Notes: generated by a model from the sequence alone, not told the origin. A DNA stretch of 64,000 nt from Flavobacterium sp. (GCF_025352425.1 NZ_JANXTI010000031.1:117505-181504); one strand, 5' to 3'. Numbered from the stretch's first letter, positions 10,493 to 20,245 are shown. Translations and numbers: made by a program.

Positions 10493-11836
10493 ATGTCACA
10501 AAGTATTAACGCATTTATGGAATTGGTTGCAAAAAGAAATGGTCACGAACCAGAATTTATGCAGGCAGTTATGGAAGTTGCTGAAACAGTAATTCCGTTT
10601 ATTGAACAAAATAAAAAATACGAGGGCAAAATGCTTTTGGAAAGAATGGTAGAACCGGAAAGAGTAATCATGTTCCGTGTTACCTGGATCGACGATGCGG
10701 GAAATACACAAGTAAACCGAGGTTACAGAATTCAGATGAATTCGGCAATCGGTCCATACAAAGGAGGAATTCGTTTTCACCCTTCTGTAAACTTGAGTAT
10801 CCTGAAATTCTTAGCTTTCGAACAAACTTTCAAAAACAGCTTAACAACATTACCAATGGGTGGTGGAAAAGGCGGTTCTGATTTTGACCCAAAAGGGAAA
10901 TCCGATATCGAAATCATGAAATTCTGCCAGGCATTCATGACTGAATTGTCGAAACATATTGGTGCTGATACTGACGTTCCTGCGGGAGATATTGGTGTTG
11001 GAGGAAGAGAAGTTGGCTACATGTTCGGTCAATACAAAAGAGTAAGAAACGAATTTACCGGAGTTTTAACCGGAAAAGGAATCACTTTCGGAGGTTCATT
11101 AATCCGTCCGGAAGCTACAGGTTACGGCGATGTTTACTTCGCTCAAAGCATGTTGGCTACCAAAGGTCAAAGCTTCGACGGAAAAACGGTTGTAGTTTCA
11201 GGTTCCGGAAATGTTGCTCAGTATGCATGCGAAAAAGCAACTGAACTTGGAGGAAAAGTAGTTACACTTTCTGATTCATCAGGTTATATTTATGATGCTG
11301 ATGGAATCACGCCCGAAAAATTGGCTTACGTAATGGAAATCAAAAACGTAAACTACGGAAGAATCAGTGATTACGTGGGAAAATATCCAAATGCAAAATT
11401 CGTTGCAGGCAAACGCCCATGGGAAGTTAAATGTGATGTGGCTTTGCCATGTGCTACTCAAAATGAATTAAACGGGGATGAAGCGAAAACACTTATCGCC
11501 AACGGATGTATGTGTGTTGCCGAAGGTGCCAACATGCCTTCAACCCCGGAAGCAGTTACCGAATTCCTAAAAGCAAAAATTCTTTTCGCCCCAGGAAAAG
11601 CTTCTAACGCCGGCGGTGTTGCCACTTCAGGTCTTGAAATGTCACAAAACTCATTGCGTTTGAGCTGGACATCAGAAGAAGTTGACCAACGATTGAAAAA
11701 TATCATGGCAAACATCCACGAAGCCTGCGTAAAGTATGGCACTGATGCAAATGGCTATACTGATTACGTGAAAGGAGCAAACATTGCCGGTTTCGTAAAA
11801 GTAGCCGATGCCATGTTAGCACAGGGAATAGTATAA
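10493..11836 (+). CDS. gdhA: NADP-type glutamate dehydrogenase
   Basis: A 447-residue hexameric-type glutamate dehydrogenase, converting 2-oxoglutarate and ammonia to glutamate. Length matches the bacterial NADP-specific class. Visible motifs are the substrate-site segment [12 protein letters not shown], the catalytic-lysine segment [19 protein letters not shown], the nucleotide-binding GSGNVAQYA and the late [12 protein letters not shown]. Codon use looks biased towards well-expressed codons compared with neighbours. It has its own promoter box and terminator, so it is probably monocistronic. Confidence 0.97.
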   Translation: MSQSINAFMELVAKRNGHEPEFMQAVMEVAETVIPFIEQNKKYEGKMLLERMVEPERVIMFRVTWIDDAGNTQVNRGYRIQMNSAIGPYKGGIRFHPSVNLSILKFLAFEQTFKNSLTTLPMGGGKGGSDFDPKGKSDIEIMKFCQAFMTELSKHIGADTDVPAGDIGVGGREVGYMFGQYKRVRNEFTGVLTGKGITFGGSLIRPEATGYGDVYFAQSMLATKGQSFDGKTVVVSGSGNVAQYACEKATELGGKVVTLSDSSGYIYDADGITPEKLAYVMEIKNVNYGRISDYVGKYPNAKFVAGKRPWEVKCDVALPCATQNELNGDEAKTLIANGCMCVAEGANMPSTPEAVTEFLKAKILFAPGKASNAGGVATSGLEMSQNSLRLSWTSEEVDQRLKNIMANIHEACVKYGTDANGYTDYVKGANIAGFVKVADAMLAQGIV

Positions 11837-11856
11837 TATTAACCAACATAAACCCT

Positions 11857-11887
11857 AAAAATGCCGTCAGAAATGATGGCATTTTTG
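11857..11887 (+). terminator. Rho-independent terminator after gdhA
   Basis: ATGCCGTCA (11861-11869) pairs with TGATGGCAT (11874-11882) with one G-T wobble, followed by a T-run. It lies 20 bases after the gdhA stop. Confidence 0.85.
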
Positions 11888-11926
11888 ATTTAAATATAAC
11901 AATTAGATAGTTTTTGCGTTATATAC

Positions 11927-11934
11927 TATATTTG
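11927..11934 (+). promoter_or_regulatory. -7 promoter box (TATATTTG) for porZ-recO
   Basis: A perfect TAnnTTTG box 18 bases before the ATG at 11953. It overlaps a potential longer reading frame starting at 11914, which supports the shorter porZ start. Confidence 0.55.
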
Positions 11935-11952
11935 TATGCTAATTTTTTTCAG

Positions 11953-14241
11953 ATGAAAAAGTGCTTTTTCTGGCTTTTACTGCTTTTTTACCAAATTTGT
12001 TTTTCTCAACCGTTTCAGAATTGGAAAGGTTATTTTTCATACAATCAAATTAAGGATATTTCACAGTCAAGCACTAAAATTTATGCTGCCGCCGAAAATG
12101 CTTTGTTTACCAAAAACCTCACTTCCAACGATATTAAAACCATAAATACTATTGATGGTCTTTCGGGACAAACGATTTCAGCCATTTATCACAGTGACAC
12201 TTTCAACAAAACAATAGTTGGCTACGAAGACGGATTGATGATTGTCATTAACGATGCCGATGGAACCATGTTAAATGTTGTGGATATCATTAATAAAAAC
12301 ATTCCCGCCAATATAAAAAAAGTAAACCATTTCATGGAATATGATGGCATCATATACGTTTCATGCGATTTCGGGATTGTGCAATATAAATTGGCTACCT
12401 TAGAATTTGGCGACACGTATTTTATTGGTCCGTCCGGACAGGAAATTAAAGTCTATCAAACAGCAGTTTTTAACGGTGACATATATGCGGTGACACAATA
12501 TTACGGAATCAGAAAAGCAGCCATAACAAATCCAAATCTGAACGATTATGCACAATGGCAGGTTTTTGATAGTGGCTATTGGAGTGGATTGGTAACTTTC
12601 AATAATCAGCTGATAGGAATGAGCGTTAATAATAATATCTATAAATACAATGGTTCTTTTTTCGAACAGATTGGAACAATTGGCCAACCCGGACTTGATA
12701 TTCGTGCCGCCGGCAATTATATGGTTGTAACTTCGTTAAATAAAGTCTTAGTATTTAATCAATCTTTAAGTCAGATAGTAACAATTCAAAGCAGTCAGAT
12801 AACTTTAATTCCTGTAACATTTTGCTGTGCTACTGTTGCCAACGACACTATTTATATTGGCACAAATGAAAACGGAATCGTTTCGGCACCCATTACTTCT
12901 CCAACCAGTTTTGAATTTATTATGCCCAATGGACCGCAAAGGAATAATATATTTGCGATAGACACTTCATCATCTAATTTATGGGCGGTGTATGGGGGTT
13001 ATAATGGCGATTATAATCCTTATACTTATTTAAATATAGGGCAACCTGCAAGTTTTGGAATTAGCAAATACAACCAATCGGGTTGGCTGAATATTCCCTA
13101 TAGTGATGTTTTACAAGCAAGAGCTTTAGTTAGGATTGCCGTAAATCCAAATGACGAAACACAGGTTTATTTTGGCTCTTATCACAACGGATTATTAAAA
13201 ATCGAAAACGATATTCCAACAACCCTTTATGATAACACTAACAGTACATTGGAGATAAGTGTCGGTACTGAAATATGGGTAAATAGTACAACTTTTGATA
13301 AATCCAGTAATTTATGGATGACCGACAGCAGAACAAAAAAAGCACTACAAGTTTTAAAATCCAATGGAACATGGCAATCTTTTGATATGGAAACTATTTT
13401 AACCGATTATGCAAGTAACGATTTTTGTAAAATAGCAATCGATAAAAGTGGGACAAAATGGATTGCCTCTTCTAAAAATGGCGTTATTGCTTTTAATGAA
13501 AATTCGAGCGTCGGGTTTAAAAAGATAGCAGAAGGAGTCGACTTAGGAAATCTTCCTTCTCAAGATGTTCGGGCAATTGCCGTAGATAACAGAAATCAGG
13601 TTTGGATTGGCACAAATAAGGGATTGCGCGTATTGCCTAGCACCGGAAACTATAATAGTGGCGAGCAAATGAAAGCCAATGCAATTATAATTCTGGAAGA
13701 TGGCCTGGCACAAGAACTTTTGTACGAACAATTTATTACCGATATTGTCGTTAATGGTTCTAATCAAAAATGGATAGGAACAGCCGATTCGGGTGTTTTT
13801 CTGTTTTCTTCAAATGGTCAGGAAACGATTTATCATTTTACAAAAGACAATTCGCCCTTACCCAGTAATGTGATAAATGACATCGATATCAATTCAGTTA
13901 CTGGCGAAATTTTCTTTGCTACCGATAAAGGAATGGTTTCTTTTCAAGGTACATCCACAAGACCTGCGGATAATCTGGACGCGGTATATGTTTACCCAAA
14001 TCCGGTTCGGCCCGAATTTGTGGGAACAGTTAAAATCGCCGGATTAATCTCGAAAGCCAATATCAAAATCACCGACATAGAAGGGAATTTGGTTTACGAA
14101 ACCACTTCCGAAGGCGGAACGGTCGAATGGGATACCAAAGCTTTCGGAAAACACAATGTAGCCTCAGGAGTTTATATGATTTTCATTGCTGCTGAAGATG
14201 CTTCCGAAACTGCCGTAAAAAAAGTGATGATTATCAGATAA
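11953..14241 (+). CDS. porZ: Type IX secretion system protein PorZ-like (two-component-regulator-type propeller, T9SS C-terminal tail)
   Basis: About 762 residues from the ATG at 11953. A signal peptide (MKKCFFWLLLLFYQICFSQ) is followed by propeller-type repeats (for example NQVWIGTNKGLRVL, NQKWIGTADSGVFLF) and a C-terminal sorting domain (VYPNPVRPEF ... ASGVYMIFI). This layout matches PorZ, a surface component of the T9SS attachment complex that in Porphyromonas works with sortase PorU and binds anionic LPS. The stop codon overlaps the recO start by one base (TAATG), so the two are translationally coupled, a pairing I recall in other Bacteroidota. The assignment rests on architecture and neighbourhood, not alignment. 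Confidence 0.82.
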   Translation: MKKCFFWLLLLFYQICFSQPFQNWKGYFSYNQIKDISQSSTKIYAAAENALFTKNLTSNDIKTINTIDGLSGQTISAIYHSDTFNKTIVGYEDGLMIVINDADGTMLNVVDIINKNIPANIKKVNHFMEYDGIIYVSCDFGIVQYKLATLEFGDTYFIGPSGQEIKVYQTAVFNGDIYAVTQYYGIRKAAITNPNLNDYAQWQVFDSGYWSGLVTFNNQLIGMSVNNNIYKYNGSFFEQIGTIGQPGLDIRAAGNYMVVTSLNKVLVFNQSLSQIVTIQSSQITLIPVTFCCATVANDTIYIGTNENGIVSAPITSPTSFEFIMPNGPQRNNIFAIDTSSSNLWAVYGGYNGDYNPYTYLNIGQPASFGISKYNQSGWLNIPYSDVLQARALVRIAVNPNDETQVYFGSYHNGLLKIENDIPTTLYDNTNSTLEISVGTEIWVNSTTFDKSSNLWMTDSRTKKALQVLKSNGTWQSFDMETILTDYASNDFCKIAIDKSGTKWIASSKNGVIAFNENSSVGFKKIAEGVDLGNLPSQDVRAIAVDNRNQVWIGTNKGLRVLPSTGNYNSGEQMKANAIIILEDGLAQELLYEQFITDIVVNGSNQKWIGTADSGVFLFSSNGQETIYHFTKDNSPLPSNVINDIDINSVTGEIFFATDKGMVSFQGTSTRPADNLDAVYVYPNPVRPEFVGTVKIAGLISKANIKITDIEGNLVYETTSEGGTVEWDTKAFGKHNVASGVYMIFIAAEDASETAVKKVMIIR

Positions 14242-14966
14242 TGCTCGTCAAAACCAAAGCCATCGTTATTTCATCTTTAAAATATCAAGAAAAAAGCCTG
14301 ATAGTGAAATGCCTGACACAGTCTGATGGTTTGAAAAGCTATTTTGTACCCAATGCTTTTTCGGCAAAAAATCAATCCCGAAGTTTCGGGAAAAAAATAG
14401 CGTATTTCCAACCTTTATCTATTCTTGAAATCGAAGGTAGTCACAAGAACAAAGGAACACTCGAACATTTCAAAGAAATAAAACTCGCACACGCTTATCA
14501 AACTATTTCAACCCATATCGTCAAAAGCACTATTGTGATGTTTCTTTCAGAAATCATTCATCACAGCATACACGAAGAGGAAAAAAACGAAAACCTGTTC
14601 AATTTTCTGGAATCGGCACTACTTTGGCTCGATGCCCATAATGAAATGGCAAATTTCCATTTGATTTTGATGTTGGAGATGACAAAGTTTTTGGGGTTTT
14701 ATCCCGACACTTCTGAAAGTGGTTTTAAATTTTTTGACTGCAAAGAAGGAAACTTTACGGCCTTTCAGGGAACTAATTGCCTTTCCGAACACGAAACTTT
14801 TCTGTTTAAAAAACTAATCAATCTAAAATTTGACTCCGATCAAAAAGTCTTTTCGGGCATAGAGCGTCAAATACTACTAAAAATACTGCTCGACTATTAC
14901 GCCATTCATCTCGATGGATTCAGAAAGCCAAAATCACTTGAGGTTTTAAAAGAGGTTTTTGCTTAA
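14241..14966 (+). CDS. recO: DNA repair protein RecO
   Basis: 241 residues. RecO mediates RecA loading onto SSB-coated single strands in the RecFOR pathway. The N-terminal OB-fold opens with the typical MLVKTKAIVISSLKYQEKSLIVKCLTQ region, and the helical C-terminal part includes LLWLDAHNEMANFHLILMLE and FLGFYPD. The Cys pairs of zinc-binding RecO proteins are mostly absent. A 16-base palindrome (TCCCGAAGTTTCGGGA, 14376-14391) is embedded in the frame and encodes SRSFG. Confidence 0.93.
   Translation: MLVKTKAIVISSLKYQEKSLIVKCLTQSDGLKSYFVPNAFSAKNQSRSFGKKIAYFQPLSILEIEGSHKNKGTLEHFKEIKLAHAYQTISTHIVKSTIVMFLSEIIHHSIHEEEKNENLFNFLESALLWLDAHNEMANFHLILMLEMTKFLGFYPDTSESGFKFFDCKEGNFTAFQGTNCLSEHETFLFKKLINLKFDSDQKVFSGIERQILLKILLDYYAIHLDGFRKPKSLEVLKEVFA
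14376..14391 (+). repeat. In-frame palindrome inside recO
   Basis: TCCCGAA-GT-TTCGGGA is a perfect seven-base-arm palindrome within coding sequence. A 14/16 match occurs inside the folate cyclo-ligase gene at 19899-19914. Confidence 0.6.
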
Positions 14967-14974
14967 AGTTCTTT

Positions 14975-15098
14975 GGGCGTTTACCTTCGGGTCGTGCTTT
15001 CCGTTCCAATCTTTTTTGTTTTGTCTCCCTGAGCGCAGTCGAAGGGCTTTTTACAAACAAAAAAGGATTTCCTCTTCAATCACTAACGCAAAAAAACC
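14975..15098. repeat. Intergenic palindromic repeat, family A copy 1
   Basis: Contains 'tccgttccaatctttt' near 15000-15015. A stem arm at 15008-15023 pairs with 15054-15069, and the loop holds a hairpin CCCTGAGCG...GTCGAAGGG (15027-15046). Copies 2 and 3 are at 28097-28205 and 35975-36060. The stem sequences differ between copies but pairing is kept. No transposase is present. Confidence 0.75.
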
Positions 15099-15100
15099 GC

Positions 15101-15123
15101 AGTCATAACCCATAACTCATAAC
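15101..15123 (+). repeat. CATAACTC micro-repeat, family C copy 1
   Basis: Three imperfect seven-base units (CATAACC/CATAACT/CATAAC) upstream of ileS. A 21/23-base match lies at 43354-43376 between purN and rnhA. Confidence 0.65.
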
Positions 15124-15165
15124 AATTTATTACTTTCGCAGACTTGATTAAAGAAGGCGACAAAA

Positions 15166-18100
15166 ATGAGTACTAAGTTTACTGAATACAAAGGACTTGA
15201 CTTGCCTACTGTGGCATCAGAAGTACTGGAGTTCTGGAAAGAAAATAACGTCTTTGAACAAAGCGTGACTTCCCGTGAAGGGGCTACACCTTATGTGTTT
15301 TTCGAAGGGCCACCATCTGCAAATGGTTTGCCTGGAATTCACCACGTAATGGCACGTGCTATCAAAGATATTTTCTGTCGTTATAAAACTCAAAAAGGTT
15401 TCCAGGTGAAGCGTAAAGCAGGTTGGGACACTCACGGTTTGCCAGTCGAATTAGGCACCGAAAAAGAATTAGGAATTACCAAAGAAGACATCGGGAAAAC
15501 CATTTCCATCGAAGAATATAACGAAGCATGTAAACGCACCGTTATGCGCTACACCGATGTATGGAATGACCTCACCGAAAAAATGGGATATTGGGTTGAT
15601 ATGGAAGATCCGTATGTGACCTACAAATCCAAATACATGGAGTCGGTTTGGTGGTTATTGAAACAGATTTACAACAAAGATTTATTATACAAAGGTTACA
15701 CAATCCAGCCGTATTCTCCAAAAGCCGGAACCGGGTTATCTTCACACGAAGTAAACCAACCCGGAAGTTATAGAGATGTAACAGATACCACAGTTGTGGC
15801 GCAATTCAAAACTTTAGCAGAAACCTTACCGAGCTTTTTACAAGGATTCGGAACGGTTCACATTTTAGCCTGGACGACAACGCCATGGACGCTTCCAAGC
15901 AACACTGCATTGACAGTTGGACCAAAAATCGATTATGTTTTGGTTGAAACTTTCAATCAATATACTTTCCTACCGGTAAAAGTCATTTTGGCTAAAAACC
16001 TAGTCGGAAAACAATTCGGGAAAGGATTTTTTGCAAGCACAGAAGCTTCTGATTTTGAAAATTTCAAAGCTAACGACAAACAAATTCCATTCAAAACTTT
16101 AACCGAATTCAAAGGAAAAGATTTAGTCAACATTCGTTACGAACAACTGATGCCATTGGTATTACCATATCAAAATCCACAAGATGCTTTCCGAGTAATT
16201 TCAGGAGATTTTGTTACTACTGAAGACGGAACCGGAGTTGTCCATACTGCGCCAACTTTTGGTGCCGATGATGCTAAGGTTGCCAAAGAAGCAAAACCGG
16301 AAGTTCCACCAATGTTAGTTTTGGATGCAAATGGAAATCCAGTGCCGTTAGTTGATTTACAAGGGAAGTTTATTCAAGGTTTAGGCGATTTATCTGGCAA
16401 GTATGTAAAGAACGAATATTACGAAGTAAATGAAGCACCGGAACGTTCTGCAGATGTTGAAATAGCCATCCAGTTAAAAGAAGAAAACAAAGCATTCAAA
16501 GTAGAGAAATACGTTCACAGTTATCCACACAGCTGGAGAACTGACGAACCATTATTATATTATCCATTGGATTCCTGGTTCATCAAAGTAACTGAAGTTA
16601 AGGACAGAATGTTCAACCTAAACGAAACCATCAACTGGAAGCCAAAAGCAACAGGTGAAGGCCGTTTCGGAAATTGGCTGAAAAATGCCAACGACTGGAA
16701 CTTATCGCGTTCGCGTTATTGGGGAATTCCATTGCCAATCTGGAGAACAGAAGACGGAACAGAAGAAATCCTTATCGGTTCGGTTGAAGAACTGTATAAC
16801 GAAATAGAAAAAGCAATTATAGCCGGAGTTGAAACCGTAAATCCTTTCAAAGGTTTTGAAATCGGAAACATGAGCGAGGAAAATTATGATTTAGTTGATT
16901 TGCACAAAAACGTTGTTGACGCGATTACGTTAGTTTCTCCATCCGGAAAACCAATGAAACGCGAAGCAGATTTGATTGATGTTTGGTTTGATTCGGGCGC
17001 GATGCCTTATGCGCAATGGCATTATCCATTTGAAAACAAAGACAAGATTGACCAGAACAAAGATTTTCCAGCCGATTTTATTGCAGAAGGTGTTGACCAA
17101 ACTCGTGGTTGGTTTTATACCTTGCACGCTATCGGAACTTTGGTTTTTGATAAAATTGCCTATAAAAATGTAGTTTCAAACGGTTTGGTTCTGGACAAAA
17201 ACGGACAAAAAATGTCCAAGCGTTTAGGAAATGCGGTTGATCCGTTTACAACATTAGCAGAATATGGCCCAGATGCCACACGTTGGTATATGATTTCGAA
17301 TGCAAATCCGTGGGACAACCTGAAATTTGATATTGAAGGCGTTGCCGAGGTACGTCGCAAATTCTTCGGGACTTTATACAATACGTATTCGTTTTTTGCG
17401 TTATATGCTAACATTGATGGATTTAAATATGCTGAAGCCGAAATTCCGTTAGAAGAAAGACCGGAAATTGACCGTTGGATTTTATCAGAATTACACACTT
17501 TGATAAAAGTGGTTGACGAAGCTTATGCGGATTACGAACCAACAAAAGCGGCTCGTGCCATTTCTGATTTTGTTCAGGAGAACCTGAGTAACTGGTATGT
17601 TCGTTTGTGCAGAAGAAGGTTCTGGAAAGGCGAATACGAAAAAGATAAGATTGCGGCATACCAAACATTGTATACTTGTTTGATAAACGTGGCAAAACTA
17701 TCGGCACCCATTGCTCCGTTTTTTATGGACAAATTATATCGCGATTTGGTTAAAACCACTAATAGTGAGGAATTTACCAGTATTCACTTGGCAAAATTCC
17801 CTGTTTCGGTTGAAAACTTTGTTGATAAATCACTCGAGAGCAAAATGATGAAAGCGCAAACAGTTTCGTCACTAGTTTTATCGCTTCGAAAGAAGGAAAT
17901 GATAAAAGTGCGTCAACCGTTGCAAAAGGTTATCATTCCTGCCTTTGACGCTAATTTTAAAGCTGAAATCCTTGCGGTTTCTGATTTGATAAAAGCCGAA
18001 GTAAATGTCAAGGAAATCGAACTTTTAGACGATGCGTCTGGGGTTTTAGTGAAGCAGATTAAACCAAATTTCAAAACACTTGGCCCACGCTTTGGTAAAG

Positions 18101-18567
18101 ACATGGGATTGATTGCCAAAGAGATACAGAATTTTTCAGCGGAACAAATTAACGAACTGGAAAGAAATGGGGAACTAATGCTTGTTATATCAGGAAATAA
18201 CATAATTTTAACATCCGATGATGTAGAAATTTCTTCACAAGATATTCCGGGATGGTTAGTCGCAAATGCAGATGGTATAACAGTTGCATTAGATATTACC
18301 TTAACAGAAGAATTGGTAAAAGAAGGAATAGCCAGAGAATTGGTCAACCGAATCCAAAATCTTAGAAAAGACAGTGGTTTTGAAGTAACAGATAAAATTA
18401 AGGTTCATTTGCAGCCAAGTGAAGGTTTAGAAAAAGCAGTTGTTGCCAATGAAAAATATATCAAATCGGAAACATTAACAGAAACATTAGTTTTTGTAGA
18501 TGATTTGACAAACGGAACAGAAATAGAATTTGACAATATAAAAACAAGAATATTAATCTCAAAATAG
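15166..18567 (+). CDS. ileS: Isoleucyl-tRNA synthetase
   Basis: 1133 residues; charges tRNA-Ile with isoleucine. The class I signatures are present: the HIGH-equivalent region GPPSANGLPGIHH and the KMSKS-equivalent KMSKRLGN. A large CP1 editing domain lies between them (LAWTTTPWTLPSN, DGTGVVHTAPTFGADD). The sequence is about 200 residues longer than E. coli IleS and has a long C-terminal part, as in the eukaryote-like 'type 2' enzymes often linked to mupirocin tolerance; that link is family knowledge, not shown here. A TAnnTTTG-like box (TACTTTCG) lies near 15131. The next gene starts eight bases after the stop. Confidence 0.97.
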   Translation: MSTKFTEYKGLDLPTVASEVLEFWKENNVFEQSVTSREGATPYVFFEGPPSANGLPGIHHVMARAIKDIFCRYKTQKGFQVKRKAGWDTHGLPVELGTEKELGITKEDIGKTISIEEYNEACKRTVMRYTDVWNDLTEKMGYWVDMEDPYVTYKSKYMESVWWLLKQIYNKDLLYKGYTIQPYSPKAGTGLSSHEVNQPGSYRDVTDTTVVAQFKTLAETLPSFLQGFGTVHILAWTTTPWTLPSNTALTVGPKIDYVLVETFNQYTFLPVKVILAKNLVGKQFGKGFFASTEASDFENFKANDKQIPFKTLTEFKGKDLVNIRYEQLMPLVLPYQNPQDAFRVISGDFVTTEDGTGVVHTAPTFGADDAKVAKEAKPEVPPMLVLDANGNPVPLVDLQGKFIQGLGDLSGKYVKNEYYEVNEAPERSADVEIAIQLKEENKAFKVEKYVHSYPHSWRTDEPLLYYPLDSWFIKVTEVKDRMFNLNETINWKPKATGEGRFGNWLKNANDWNLSRSRYWGIPLPIWRTEDGTEEILIGSVEELYNEIEKAIIAGVETVNPFKGFEIGNMSEENYDLVDLHKNVVDAITLVSPSGKPMKREADLIDVWFDSGAMPYAQWHYPFENKDKIDQNKDFPADFIAEGVDQTRGWFYTLHAIGTLVFDKIAYKNVVSNGLVLDKNGQKMSKRLGNAVDPFTTLAEYGPDATRWYMISNANPWDNLKFDIEGVAEVRRKFFGTLYNTYSFFALYANIDGFKYAEAEIPLEERPEIDRWILSELHTLIKVVDEAYADYEPTKAARAISDFVQENLSNWYVRLCRRRFWKGEYEKDKIAAYQTLYTCLINVAKLSAPIAPFFMDKLYRDLVKTTNSEEFTSIHLAKFPVSVENFVDKSLESKMMKAQTVSSLVLSLRKKEMIKVRQPLQKVIIPAFDANFKAEILAVSDLIKAEVNVKEIELLDDASGVLVKQIKPNFKTLGPRFGKDMGLIAKEIQNFSAEQINELERNGELMLVISGNNIILTSDDVEISSQDIPGWLVANADGITVALDITLTEELVKEGIARELVNRIQNLRKDSGFEVTDKIKVHLQPSEGLEKAVVANEKYIKSETLTETLVFVDDLTNGTEIEFDNIKTRILISK

Positions 18568-18574
18568 AATTAAG

Positions 18575-18955
18575 ATGACAGAAGAAAAAATGAGATACTC
18601 AGATGCAGATTTAGCAGAGTTCAAAGAAATTATTATAAACAAAATGGAAAAGGCAAAAGTTGACTTAGAGTTGATAAAAAGCGCCTATATGAATGACTTA
18701 AACAACGGAACGGATGATACATCGCCAACGTTTAAAGCATTTGAGGAAGGCAGCGAAACCATGTCTAAAGAAGCCAACTCGCAGTTAGCTATTCGTCAGG
18801 AGAAGTTTCTTCGCGATTTAAAAAATGCGCTTTTCCGTGTTGAGAATAAAACGTATGGCGTTTGTAAAGTAACAGGAAAGCTTATCTCTAAAGAAAGATT
18901 ACGTGTTGTTCCTCATGCTACAATGAGTATCGAAGCAAAAAATCTGCAACGATAA
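18575..18955 (+). CDS. TraR/DksA-family protein with degenerate zinc finger
   Basis: 126 residues. An N-terminal coiled-coil hairpin (about residues 8-75, with acidic residues near the tip region DLNNGTDDTSP) precedes a DksA-type C-terminal fold (YGVCKVTGKLISKERLRVVP). DksA proteins enter the RNA polymerase secondary channel and modulate initiation with ppGpp. Of the usual four zinc-binding cysteines only one remains (GVC-KVTG), so zinc is probably not bound. The position between ileS and lspA is conserved in Bacteroidota and suggests co-transcription with ileS. Confidence 0.88.
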   Translation: MTEEKMRYSDADLAEFKEIIINKMEKAKVDLELIKSAYMNDLNNGTDDTSPTFKAFEEGSETMSKEANSQLAIRQEKFLRDLKNALFRVENKTYGVCKVTGKLISKERLRVVPHATMSIEAKNLQR

Positions 18956-18977
18956 CAATTTTACTATTTAATAAAGG

Positions 18978-19006
18978 TAACGCTCCAAAAAGGGGCGTTA
19001 TTTTTT
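18978..19006 (+). terminator. Terminator between the DksA-like gene and lspA
   Basis: TAACGCTCC (18978-18986) pairs with GGGGCGTTA (18992-19000), followed by six T residues. Confidence 0.85.
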
Positions 19007-19018
19007 AGAAAATAATAC

Positions 19019-19026
19019 TATTTTTG
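19019..19026 (+). promoter_or_regulatory. -7 promoter box (TATTTTTG) for lspA
   Basis: Fits TAnnTTTG and sits directly after the upstream terminator, 19 bases before the lspA ATG. No clear -33 TTG is seen. Confidence 0.4.
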
Positions 19027-19045
19027 CGCCATCAAAATTCAAAAA

Positions 19046-19678
19046 ATGTCATTAAGAAATTCTATTTTAATCATTGCCATTATTTTATTGGTTGACCAAT
19101 TCGTCAAAATTTATATCAAAACCAACTTCGTTTATGGCGAAGCCGGACAAATTGACGTTGCCAGTTGGTTTAAAATATTATTGATTGAAAACGAAGGAAT
19201 GGCTTGGGGAACAAAAATTCCCGGAGCTTACGGCAAGTTAATATTGACTGTTTTCAGAATCTTAGCGGTATTTGGAATTGGCTATTGGCTGTATGATGCG
19301 AGCACAAAACACAGTACTAATTATTTGATGGTCGCCATTTCACTGATTTTTGCAGGAGCAGTTGGTAACATAATAGATTCAGTTTTTTACGGAGCTATTT
19401 TCGATAACAGCTACAACAATGTAGCTACTTTATTTGCTGAACAGCCTTACGGAACCTGGTTTCATGGCAAAGTAGTTGATATGTTGTACTTTCCAATTTT
19501 AGAAGGCAATTTTCCGAAATGGCTGCCTGTTTGTGGCGGATATCCATTCAAATTCTTTAATGCTATTTTTAATATTGCCGATATGGCGATTTCTACAGGT
19601 GTTGGAATTTTGATTGTGTTTAACAAAAAAGCATTCGCAAAGAGAACGTCGCTTGGAACTAACGGAACGAATGAATAG
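19046..19678 (+). CDS. lspA: Lipoprotein signal peptidase (signal peptidase II)
   Basis: 210 residues, inner-membrane aspartyl protease that removes signal peptides from prolipoproteins. Conserved motifs are NEGMAWG (49-55), GNIIDS with catalytic Asp111, and FNIADMAIS with catalytic Asp179. Four membrane segments are visible. The stretch between the catalytic aspartates is about 67 residues, much longer than in E. coli LspA, giving an enlarged periplasmic loop, as in other Bacteroidota. The 3' end overlaps the convergent folate gene by 20 bases. Confidence 0.95.
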   Translation: MSLRNSILIIAIILLVDQFVKIYIKTNFVYGEAGQIDVASWFKILLIENEGMAWGTKIPGAYGKLILTVFRILAVFGIGYWLYDASTKHSTNYLMVAISLIFAGAVGNIIDSVFYGAIFDNSYNNVATLFAEQPYGTWFHGKVVDMLYFPILEGNFPKWLPVCGGYPFKFFNAIFNIADMAISTGVGILIVFNKKAFAKRTSLGTNGTNE

Positions 19679-20237
19679 TGTTTGGCGTAACACAATAATC
19701 TAACCGAATATCGGAAGGAGAAACACCGTCAATAACATCTTCAGGTTCAAAGAAGGAAAGTCCAATTTTGACAACATCATCCCGGCATTTTGCTAAAAAG
19801 GCATCGTAGAATCCTTTGCCATAACCCACTCTGTTTCCCAGTTTATCATACGCCAAAAGCGGTACAAAAACCACTTCAATTTTAGAATTCGGGACTTCTC
19901 CCGAAGCGTCGGGACCATCTATAGGTTCGTAGATATTGTGTTGATTTTTTTGAAATTTAGTATTATCCGTCAGAAGAAAATTCGTCATTTCAAGAGTGTC
20001 AAAATTGCTTTTCGCAACAACAATTTCTTTGTCTTTCCCTGCCAAAACCTGAAGCAAAAATTCGGTTTCTACTTCCTTTTGCTCTTCTATCGTGAGAAAT
20101 AAGTGAAAATAGGTTTTCTCCCAAACATCAAGCTGCAGCATTTTATTGGCAATGGCTAAGCTCTTGTCTTCAATTTCCTCGATTGATAATTGCTGCCGTA
20201 AGGCTTTATATTTTGCCCTGAGTTCTTTTTTATTCAT
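19659..20237 (-). CDS. 5-formyltetrahydrofolate cyclo-ligase
   Basis: 192 residues; converts 5-formyl-THF to 5,10-methenyl-THF with ATP. The family motif is clear: VFVPLLAYDKLGNRVGYGKG followed by FYD. The N-terminal KKELRAKYKALRQQLS is also typical. A short run, IDGPDASGEVP, just before the conserved VPLLAYD region coincides with nested palindromic DNA (19888-19914) and may be a small insertion. The gene overlaps lspA tail to tail by 20 bases and is followed upstream on the same strand by an unknown gene eight bases away. Confidence 0.92.
   Translation of the reverse strand: MNKKELRAKYKALRQQLSIEEIEDKSLAIANKMLQLDVWEKTYFHLFLTIEEQKEVETEFLLQVLAGKDKEIVVAKSNFDTLEMTNFLLTDNTKFQKNQHNIYEPIDGPDASGEVPNSKIEVVFVPLLAYDKLGNRVGYGKGFYDAFLAKCRDDVVKIGLSFFEPEDVIDGVSPSDIRLDYCVTPNTIHSFR
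19888..19914. repeat. Nested palindrome inside the folate cyclo-ligase gene
   Basis: TTCGGGA (19888-19894), TCCCGAA (19899-19905) and TCGGGA (19909-19914) can pair in two alternative ways. The right half matches the recO palindrome at 14/16 positions. Confidence 0.6.
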
Positions 20238-20245
20238 ACTCTAAA

